Shown here: piece after piece, positions 1-5,346 of the stretch
Position numbering within the stretch: position 1 is the stretch's first letter
Layout: each line of letters opens with the position of its first letter
From: Candidatus Acidiferrales bacterium
GTDB lineage: Bacteria > Acidobacteriota > Terriglobia > Acidiferrales > UBA7541
Direction of reading: 5' to 3'
NCBI GenBank assembly: GCA_955651735.1
Contig: CATPAM010000353.1
Span: forward strand, 1 to 5,968
DNA: 5,968 bases
Notes under the pieces: model-generated
Seen by the model: the letters and a program-made list of their open reading frames with translations, nothing else
Database searches by the model: none
Told to the model about the DNA's origin: nothing
Made by a program: the position numbers and the translations under genes

Positions 1-162
1 ACCACGAATCGTCCCTATCAATCGGCGATGGACATCGAGTTCGCCCTCGGCAAAATCAAAGCGCTCACCGGCAGCAAATTCGACGCGGTCGTCGTCAACG
101 CGCTCGATGCCGCCATCAACGCCGGCAGGTTGCGCCTCAGCGCCGTCGAAGTCCAGGTGTAG
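1..162 (+). CDS. HD-GYP-type phosphodiesterase, C-terminal fragment
   Basis: Only the last 53 codons are in the window, in frame 1, ending at TAG 160-162. The fragment begins TTNRPYQSAM and continues through a helix with the pattern ALGKIKALTGSKFDAVVVNAL. This matches the end of HD-GYP domains, where a conserved T-x-RPY motif follows the metal-binding core and is followed by an 'A...I....G..FD..VV.AL' helix. Family members hydrolyse cyclic di-GMP in the cytosol and are often fused to response-regulator, GAF or PAS sensor domains. The catalytic HD and GYP residues would lie upstream and cannot be seen, so activity and any sensor domain are unknown. It ends 69 bases before ftsY, with a likely promoter between them, so it is probably a separate transcription unit. 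A plain HD-domain hydrolase is the main alternative. Confidence 0.72.
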   Translation, partial: TTNRPYQSAMDIEFALGKIKALTGSKFDAVVVNALDAAINAGRLRLSAVEVQV

Positions 163-188
163 GCCTCGCCCGACTCTCCGTCACAATC

Positions 189-197
189 TGCTACAAT
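189..197 (+). promoter_or_regulatory. Extended -10 promoter element upstream of ftsY
   Basis: The bases TGCTACAAT fit the extended -10 consensus TGnTATAAT with one mismatch (C for T). They lie in the 69-base gap between the HD-GYP gene stop and the ftsY start. No good -35 box is seen at the expected spacing, which is usual for extended -10 promoters. Transcription would start near 203-206 and give a leader of roughly 27 bases for ftsY-ribD-ribE. No clear Shine-Dalgarno site lies in that leader. This is a motif call only. Confidence 0.5.
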
Positions 198-231
198 TTT
201 CTGTTGCGCTCCATATGCGCGCGCGAATCGT

Positions 232-1197
232 ATGATTTCTCTCTTTGGCAAACCGGAACCGACGCTGGCGGAACGCCTCAAGGCCAGCGTCAGCAAGACC
301 AAGGTGGCGCTGTCTGAAACCGTTGATACGATTTTTCTTGGTGAGAAGAAAGTCGATCCGGTGCTGCTCAAGCAGCTCGAAACCGCGCTGATTTCGGCTG
401 ATCTCGGCGTCAGCGCTACGCGCGAAATTCTCGATGCCGTGCGCGAGAAGCTGGATCGCAACGCGCTCTCCGATGCTTCGCAGCTCAAAACTGAAATCAA
501 GTCGCACATCGTGCGTATCCTCAACGCCTCTGCGGCCTCGAAAACGCTGCAGCCGGGCGGTGTCGCCGGCTCGTCCAACGGCAAAGGGCCGCGCGTCATC
601 TTCATCGTCGGGGTGAACGGCGCTGGCAAAACGACCAGCATCGGCAAGCTCGCGAATCGTTTGCGCAAAGAAGGCTGGAGCGTCATTCTCTGCGCCGCCG
701 ACACTTTCCGCGCCGCCGCCGTGGAGCAGCTTGAAATCTGGGCGCAGCGCAATGGCATAGAAGTGATCAAGCAAAAGTCCGGCGCCGATCCGGCCGCCGT
801 GGTTTACGACGCAGTCGCCGCCGCCAAAGCGCGCTCTTCCGACGTGGTCATCGTGGACACTGCCGGGCGCTTGCACACCAAGTCCAATCTCATGGCCGAG
901 CTGGAAAAAATGAAGCGCACCGCTGCGAAGGTGATTCCCGGCGCGCCGCACGACATCTTACTCGTGCTCGACGCCACCACCGGCCAGAATGGCCTCGCGC
1001 AAGCTCGCGAGTTCACATCAACGGTCGGCGTCACCGGCATCATTCTCACCAAGCTCGACGGCACGGCCAAGGGCGGCATCGTGGTGGCGATTTCACGCGA
1101 ACTCGCGCTGCCCATTCGCTTCGTCGGCACCGGCGAGCAAATCAACGACCTGGTTCCCTTCGACGCCGAAATCTACGTCAACTCGCTGTTCGACTAA
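232..1197 (+). CDS. ftsY: Signal recognition particle receptor FtsY
   Basis: This SRP-family GTPase docks the Ffh/4.5S RNA-ribosome complex at the inner membrane during co-translational insertion of membrane proteins. The 321-residue protein has a helical N domain (about 10-100) and a G domain (about 118-321). Visible motifs are the P-loop GVNGAGKT (127-134), the SRP-specific insertion box DTFRAAAVEQL (157-167), the G3 motif DTAGR (209-213), the guanine-specificity TKLD (273-276) and the closing GTGEQINDL (299-307). The long acidic A domain of E. coli FtsY is absent; only a short N-terminal stretch precedes the N domain, so membrane contact would depend on that region, as in other short FtsY proteins. 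The ATG at 232 fits the family's short N-terminus but has no clear Shine-Dalgarno site. It is probably the first gene of an operon with ribD, whose start is three bases beyond the TAA, in the same frame. The identity is firm. Confidence 0.97.
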   Translation: MISLFGKPEPTLAERLKASVSKTKVALSETVDTIFLGEKKVDPVLLKQLETALISADLGVSATREILDAVREKLDRNALSDASQLKTEIKSHIVRILNASAASKTLQPGGVAGSSNGKGPRVIFIVGVNGAGKTTSIGKLANRLRKEGWSVILCAADTFRAAAVEQLEIWAQRNGIEVIKQKSGADPAAVVYDAVAAAKARSSDVVIVDTAGRLHTKSNLMAELEKMKRTAAKVIPGAPHDILLVLDATTGQNGLAQAREFTSTVGVTGIILTKLDGTAKGGIVVAISRELALPIRFVGTGEQINDLVPFDAEIYVNSLFD

Positions 1198-1200
1198 TTC

Positions 1201-2346
1201 GTGGACGCGCACGACATCCGTTTCATGGAACACGCGCTCACCCTGGCGCGCAAAGGCATCGGCCTGGCCAGCCCAAATCCGCACGTGGGCTGCGTGCTTG
1301 TCCGCGACGGCGAAATCGTTGGCGAAGGCTTTCATCAATACGAATGGCGCGACCATGCGGAAATCGTCGCGCTGAAATCCGCAGGAGAGAAGGCGCGAGG
1401 CGCGACGCTGTACGTGAATCTTGAGCCGTGCAACCACACCGGCCGTACTGGACCATGCACCGAAGCAATTATCGCCGCCGGCGTTCACCGCGTGGTTGCC
1501 GCCATGCAAGACCCCAATCCGGCGACTTCCGGCCGCGGCTTCGAGCGTCTCCGCGGCGCGAATATCGAGACGGTTTGCGGAGTGCTCGAAGACGACGCGC
1601 GTCGCCTCAACGAAGCTTTCGCCTGCTGGATTCGCGCTAAAAAACCATTCGTCACGCTGAAATCGGCGCTGACGCTGGATGGCCAGCTTGGCCTTCCTGG
1701 ACAGCACACAAGCCTGCGTGGCAAACCCTTCAAGAAGGCAGACACGCACGACCGCTCAAACTGGATTACTTCAGAGGAGTCGCGCGCGCAGGTGCATGGA
1801 ATGCGCCATGCCTCCGACGCGCTGCTTACCGGAGTCGGAACGGTGCGGATTGACGATCCGCTGCTGACCGATCGTAGCGGACTTCCCCGGCGCCGCCGCC
1901 TGCTGCGGGTTGTTCTTGATTACAGCCTGGCCCTCTCCGCACGGAGCCGCTTGGTGCAAACGGCTGATGACGACCTCTTAGTCTTTACCGGCCAGGCCAT
2001 CAACTCCTGGAATGCTCGCGCGCTGCAAAGAGCCGGCGTCGAAGTCCTCCAAGCTACTTCACGGAATCGCCGCCTCGATCTCGATAACGTGCTAGCCGAG
2101 CTGGGCCGACGCGACATTCTCAGCGTGCTCCTCGAAGCCGGCCCGACGCTCAATGGCGCCGCACTCGGCGCTGGCATCGTGCACAAGCTGGCGCTGTTCT
2201 ATGCGCCGAGGATCGCCGGCGACAATCGCGTTCCCTTCGCCATCGCTCCCGAACTCAAGCTCCCGCCTCTTCGCGACATGCGCACGCAGCAATTCGGCCC
2301 GGACATAGCAATCGAAGCCTATCTGCGAGACGTCTATCGCGAATGA
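1201..2346 (+). CDS. ribD: Bifunctional riboflavin deaminase/reductase RibD
   Basis: RibD carries out two consecutive cytosolic steps of riboflavin synthesis: deamination of the pyrimidine made by GTP cyclohydrolase II, then NADPH-dependent reduction of its ribose side chain. The N-terminal deaminase (about 1-145) has zinc ligands and catalytic glutamate in HAE (52-54) and PCNHTGRTGPC (76-86), so H52, E54, C77 and C86 are intact. The C-terminal reductase (about 148-381) shows KPFVTLKSALTLDG (148-161), WITSEESR (188-195), GVGTVRIDDPLL (211-222) and LEAGPTLNGA (311-320). The length, 381 residues, is slightly above the usual 360-370 because of an insertion around 162-187. The GTG start at 1201 gives the usual eight residues before FMEHAL; an in-frame ATG at 1225 would cut into that conserved region. 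There is no Shine-Dalgarno site, so translation is probably coupled to ftsY. No FMN riboswitch is seen upstream. Confidence 0.96.
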   Translation: MDAHDIRFMEHALTLARKGIGLASPNPHVGCVLVRDGEIVGEGFHQYEWRDHAEIVALKSAGEKARGATLYVNLEPCNHTGRTGPCTEAIIAAGVHRVVAAMQDPNPATSGRGFERLRGANIETVCGVLEDDARRLNEAFACWIRAKKPFVTLKSALTLDGQLGLPGQHTSLRGKPFKKADTHDRSNWITSEESRAQVHGMRHASDALLTGVGTVRIDDPLLTDRSGLPRRRRLLRVVLDYSLALSARSRLVQTADDDLLVFTGQAINSWNARALQRAGVEVLQATSRNRRLDLDNVLAELGRRDILSVLLEAGPTLNGAALGAGIVHKLALFYAPRIAGDNRVPFAIAPELKLPPLRDMRTQQFGPDIAIEAYLRDVYRE

Positions 2347-2350
2347 AACT

Positions 2351-2377
2351 GTGGGACGGCCATTTCTGGCTGTCCAC
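2351..2377 (+). other. Stem-loop in the ribD-ribE gap (hairpin 1)
   Basis: Just after the ribD stop, GGACGGCC (2354-2361) pairs with GGCTGTCC (2368-2375) through eight base pairs, one of them G-U, around the six-base loop ATTTCT. Two further pairs (2351-2377 and 2352-2376) form across a bulged G at 2353. No T-run follows, so this does not look like an intrinsic terminator. It could stabilise or insulate the intercistronic RNA. The pairing is read directly from the sequence; any function is inferred. Confidence 0.55.
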
Positions 2378-2390
2378 TGCGATTTCGCGC

Positions 2391-2408
2391 CCGAGATGCT
2401 ATTCTCGG
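2391..2408 (+). other. Perfect stem-loop just before ribE (hairpin 2)
   Basis: CCGAGA (2391-2396) and TCTCGG (2403-2408) are perfect inverted repeats around the six-base loop TGCTAT. The stem ends six bases before the ribE ATG at 2415 and takes in the GG of GGAT (2407-2410), the only Shine-Dalgarno-like bases before that start. If it forms in RNA it could limit ribosome access to ribE. Alternatively, as DNA it overlaps a -10-like sequence. The repeat is certain; the role is a guess. Confidence 0.5.
2397..2405 (+). promoter_or_regulatory. Possible internal extended -10 upstream of ribE
   Basis: TGCTATTCT resembles an extended -10 (TGnTATAAT, two mismatches) and shares TGCTA with the element before ftsY. 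Transcription would begin around 2411-2413, leaving almost no leader before the ribE ATG at 2415, so the message would be nearly leaderless. No -35 box is apparent and the match may be chance, since the bases also lie in the loop and arm of hairpin 2. Confidence 0.22.
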
Positions 2409-2414
2409 ATATCA

Positions 2415-3071
2415 ATGTTCACCGGAATTATCGAGCACCTCGGCACGATCGAGTCTCTCTCGCTGCAACCAGGCGGCGGCCGCGTTACGATTCAGGCGCC
2501 AACGCTGGCATCAAAGCTGGCCACCTCCAATAGCATCGCGGTGAACGGCTGCTGCCTCACCATCGTCTCCGCTGAAAAAGATCGCTTCTCCGCTGATCTG
2601 TCGGGTGAAACGATTCGCAGGACTTCATTCGGGTCGAACAGCAGCTCGCTAAAGAAGGGCTCGCACGTAAATCTCGAGCAGCCGCTGACCGCCGGAAAGG
2701 AATTCGGCGGCCACTTTGTGCTGGGTCATGTCGATAGAACCGGGCAGGTCGCGCATCTGCGGCACGAAGGCGAAAGTTGGTGGTACGGAGTGCAAGTGCC
2801 GGACCAATTCGCGCGCTACATCGTGCCGAAAGGCTCGATCACTATCGACGGCATCAGCCTAACGGTGGCCAACTGGCATGACGGCATCGCGGAAATCGCG
2901 GTCATCCCCTATACCTATGAGCACACCAACATCCGCGACAGAAAACTTGGCGACGCGGTCAATCTCGAAGGCGACATCCTCGGGAAATACGTCGAGCGCT
3001 ACCTGGAAGCACGCGGCTCGGCTACGACCACAAAGATTTCGCTCGCCGAGCTCAGCGAACAGGGCTTCTAG
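2415..3071 (+). CDS. ribE: Riboflavin synthase (alpha subunit type)
   Basis: This enzyme dismutates two molecules of 6,7-dimethyl-8-ribityllumazine into riboflavin and the pyrimidine precursor, the final step of vitamin B2 synthesis in the cytosol; the family forms trimers. From the ATG at 2415 the protein is 218 residues, the usual size, and starts with the hallmark MFTGIIE. It has two lumazine-binding barrels: the first with VNGCCLTI (43-50) and DLSGETIRRT (61-70), the second with GGHFVLGHVD (98-107), IDGISLTV (144-151) and IPYTYEHTNI (164-173). A longer in-frame start at 2343, overlapping the ribD stop as ATGA, would add 24 residues unlike the family; I prefer 2415 because MFTGI is the normal N-terminus. 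It ends at TAG 3069-3071, interlocked with the convergent permease stop. It is probably in the ftsY-ribD operon; ribBA and ribH are not adjacent. Confidence 0.96.
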   Translation: MFTGIIEHLGTIESLSLQPGGGRVTIQAPTLASKLATSNSIAVNGCCLTIVSAEKDRFSADLSGETIRRTSFGSNSSSLKKGSHVNLEQPLTAGKEFGGHFVLGHVDRTGQVAHLRHEGESWWYGVQVPDQFARYIVPKGSITIDGISLTVANWHDGIAEIAVIPYTYEHTNIRDRKLGDAVNLEGDILGKYVERYLEARGSATTTKISLAELSEQGF

Positions 3072-4540
3072 CCCGCGGCGCGCGCCGCTTCTTTCTTCTT
3101 GGCCTGCACGCCTTGATAGTACAGCGTCAACCCAAGCGAAATCGCAGCCAGCGTAGAACCTACGACCTTGATGAGGAACAGGGCTCGATTCGCGGAATCG
3201 CCCGGCGGAAGGATCGAAACAATGATGGAAAGAAGGGTCACAGCAAAAGCGATGCCGCTCGCAATCCACACACCTGGCTTTCCGCCCGGAATCAGCACGG
3301 CGTGCGGATTTTCCAGGCGGTCCTTGCGACTGGCCAGCTTGATAGCCGCGGCGTACATGTAAAGAAACGGAATGAAGTAAAGGATGATGGCGACGTCGAC
3401 CAAGCCTTGATACGCGCCGCGCGTCGTTTCGCTTACCTGGCTGAGCAGCAGAATCAGGCCGGAAGCCACGGCCTGCACAATGATCGAAACATACGGCGTC
3501 TTCCAGCGCGGATGAATTTTGCCGAAGGCCTTCGGGAGATACTGGTCGATGCCCACAACGAAGGGCACGCGTGCGATTCCTGCCACGGTGCTGCCGACGC
3601 CGCCCGCATTTCCTATGGTGACGAGAATCGCCGCAAGAATGCCAACGAAACCAATCTTCAGTGCGATGGCTCCCACCGTAATGGCGTGAAACACGCCGGA
3701 GGTCGCGGAAACATCCGGCGCGGGCACCAGCACCAGCACTGCAACCGTACCGGCGATATACATCAATGCGATCAGCGCACCGGCCGCGAACACCGCGCGC
3801 GGCAGCGTGCGCCGGGGATCGCGAATCTCGGCGCTCATCGCGGAAACCAGCTCCAGGCCGGTGAATGCAAAGGCAATCTGCGACCAGAAATTCACGGTGT
3901 CCCAATCCCAGTGCGGCAGCATGTTCGAGACTGTAAAATGTGTAACTGATCCTTGCCGCAGCCACAGCATTCCTGCAAGGCTGACGAGAATCAGCAAGGG
4001 CGCATAGGTGGAAGCGCCGCCGACATTCTGCAACCACTTACCGACATTCAGTCCAATGACATTCAGGATGACCGCAACGAATAGGTATCCCAGCGAAACC
4101 ACCAGCAAGAAGGTGCGATCCTGCGCCAGCGTCCCGCCGCCTTCGCCGATGATGTAGGCGCTCATCGCCGCGCTGGCCAGCAGCAGCCCCGGAAAATAAA
4201 AGACCGTGTAGATCCAATAATTCCAACCGGCCACAAAGCCATGAAAATCTCCGAAAGCTTCCTTGGCCCAAACGTACAACCCGCCTTCTTCCGGAAACCG
4301 CGAGGAGAGCTCGTTGATTACCATCCCCGTTGGCACAAAAAAGAAGACAGCCGCGATCACCCACAAACTGATCGACGACGTGCCATTGTGCGCCGCTGCT
4401 GCGATCCATCGCGGCCCCAACACGGTGGCGATGTTGAACAGCAGCACATCCCAGAAGCCCATCTCCTTGCGCAATTGCGCAATGGGATTGGCAGCGTTCG
4501 CCGTTCCCGCTCGAGGCACATCCGAGCCTTGCTGGCTCAC
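3068..4540 (-). CDS. APC-superfamily amino acid/polyamine permease
   Basis: This 490-residue integral membrane transporter of the amino acid-polyamine-organocation superfamily has about twelve hydrophobic segments, near residues 28-50, 57-75, 104-130, 142-164, 178-195, 217-235, 250-273, 292-312, 347-367, 378-402, 421-444 and 452-475. The family signature in the sixth segment, FAFTGLELVSAMSAEIRDP (223-241), is clear, as is ELSSRFPEEGGLYVWAKEAFG (77-97) between segments two and three. The first segment carries NIATVLGPRW rather than the common G-S-G-I motif, so substrate cannot be named; amino acids, amines or amine antiport are all possible. The N-terminal 26 residues and the tail KKKEAARAAG are hydrophilic, presumably cytoplasmic. 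The GTG start at 4538-4540 overlaps the upstream ATPase stop as GTGA, with no Shine-Dalgarno site, suggesting translational coupling. The ATPase is not its partner in a mechanistic sense, since APC carriers are secondary transporters. Confidence 0.9.
   Translation of the reverse strand: MSQQGSDVPRAGTANAANPIAQLRKEMGFWDVLLFNIATVLGPRWIAAAAHNGTSSISLWVIAAVFFFVPTGMVINELSSRFPEEGGLYVWAKEAFGDFHGFVAGWNYWIYTVFYFPGLLLASAAMSAYIIGEGGGTLAQDRTFLLVVSLGYLFVAVILNVIGLNVGKWLQNVGGASTYAPLLILVSLAGMLWLRQGSVTHFTVSNMLPHWDWDTVNFWSQIAFAFTGLELVSAMSAEIRDPRRTLPRAVFAAGALIALMYIAGTVAVLVLVPAPDVSATSGVFHAITVGAIALKIGFVGILAAILVTIGNAGGVGSTVAGIARVPFVVGIDQYLPKAFGKIHPRWKTPYVSIIVQAVASGLILLLSQVSETTRGAYQGLVDVAIILYFIPFLYMYAAAIKLASRKDRLENPHAVLIPGGKPGVWIASGIAFAVTLLSIIVSILPPGDSANRALFLIKVVGSTLAAISLGLTLYYQGVQAKKKEAARAAG
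3075..3100 (+). terminator. Candidate intrinsic terminator after ribE
   Basis: Four bases after the ribE stop comes the perfect palindrome GCGGCGCGCGCCGC (3075-3088), which can form a five-base-pair all-GC stem with a GCGC loop. The tract TTCTTTCTTCTT (3089-3100, nine T in twelve) follows immediately. This is the layout of a Rho-independent terminator for plus-strand transcription, though the stem is short and the U-tract is broken by C. On the other strand the same bases encode the permease C-terminal tail KKKEAARAA. Confidence 0.4.
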
Positions 4541-5346
4541 AGAGTTACGTCCAGCTCGGGGATGAGTTCGTCTTGCTTGAGGAAATTTTGCAGGAATCGG
4601 TCGTTGGAATTCTCAAAATCAGGCCAGGATCCGAAGAAGGTGACCGTGCCGTCCTGCAAGAAGACCACGGTGTCGGCGAGGCGTTTGGCCAGGTGCGTGT
4701 CGTGGGTCACCACAATGGAAGTTTTGTGAAACGCATTTTTCAAACGCAAAATCAGGCTGCCCATGTGCCCGGCCATGATGGGATCGACCATGGTGGTCGG
4801 CTCGTCATACAGAATCGCCTCTGGATTTTGTGCCAGTGCGCGCGCGATGGCCACGGCTCGGCGCATGCCGGTCGATAGTTGGCCGGGCAGTTTGTCCAGA
4901 ACCTGGTCGACTTCCAGCAAATGCGCCAGCTTGTCCACGTTGGCATCGATGTCGTCGGCGGCCAGACCCGGCTGGCCATCCATGGGAAAGGCGATGTTGT
5001 CGGCGACGGTCAGCGAATCGAAAAGCGCGCCGGATTGAAACACCATGGTGACCTTGCGGCGAATCTCGGCAAACTGTTTCTCGCTGAAATCGGTGACATC
5101 CTGGCCATCAATGAAAATCCGCCCGGAGTCCGGCTTGAGAAATCCCATGATGTGTTTCAACGAAACGGACTTGCCCACACCGCTGCGCCCCATAATCACG
5201 CAGGTTTCTCCGCGTTTCACGGTGAAGCTCACGTTATCCAGCACCGGCCGCCCGTCAAAGCCTTTGCAGACGGCGCGAAATTCGAAATAGTGCGGGAACT
5301 CGCTACTCGCGAGCGGTGTATCGACGCTGATAAGAATCTCGCTCAC
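4537..5346 (-). CDS. ABC transporter ATPase, MlaF/Mkl type
   Basis: This 269-residue cytoplasmic ATPase most resembles the MlaF/Mkl (Ttg2A-like) subunits that power phospholipid or lipid trafficking with an MlaE permease and an MCE protein. Motifs: Walker A GRSGVGKS (53-60), Q-loop FQSGALFDSLTVADN (103-117, wording typical of Mla ATPases), signature LSTGMRRAVAIARAL (157-171), Walker B AILYDE (177-182), D-loop MVDP (186-189) and H-switch H215. The signature reads LSTGM where LSGGM is usual, and the D-loop reads MVD where GLD is usual; both lie at the ATP-binding interface, though the catalytic K, Q, D, E and H are all present. The GTG start (5344-5346) overlaps the mobA stop as GTGA and is preceded by GGAGG ten bases upstream. 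No MlaE permease or MCE gene is in the window, so partners must be encoded elsewhere. The ATPase class is firm; the lipid role is inferred. Confidence 0.9.
   Translation of the reverse strand: MSEILISVDTPLASSEFPHYFEFRAVCKGFDGRPVLDNVSFTVKRGETCVIMGRSGVGKSVSLKHIMGFLKPDSGRIFIDGQDVTDFSEKQFAEIRRKVTMVFQSGALFDSLTVADNIAFPMDGQPGLAADDIDANVDKLAHLLEVDQVLDKLPGQLSTGMRRAVAIARALAQNPEAILYDEPTTMVDPIMAGHMGSLILRLKNAFHKTSIVVTHDTHLAKRLADTVVFLQDGTVTFFGSWPDFENSNDRFLQNFLKQDELIPELDVTL

Noticed and set aside
181..951. 256-codon open frame antisense to ftsY
   Set aside because: It lies entirely opposite strongly conserved FtsY motifs and shows no domain of its own; it follows from third-position GC bias.
1225..1227. ATG as the ribD start in place of GTG 1201
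   Set aside because: It would remove the residues preceding the conserved FMEHAL helix; the GTG gives the usual RibD N-terminal length.
2351..2377. Hairpin 1 as an intrinsic terminator of ribD
   Set aside because: No T-rich run follows the stem, and ribE begins only 38 bases later on the same strand.
2347..2414. FMN riboswitch between ribD and ribE
   Set aside because: The gap is about half the length needed and lacks the conserved FMN aptamer blocks.
3113..3949. 278-codon plus-strand frame antisense to the permease
   Set aside because: The product is Arg/Asn/His-rich without recognisable motifs, while the minus strand encodes a clear twelve-segment transporter.
2859..4037. Long open frame of 392 codons on the minus strand
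   Set aside because: It runs in another frame through the permease and antisense to ribE; the translation is Arg/Ala/Cys-rich with no family motifs. It is a high-GC shadow frame.
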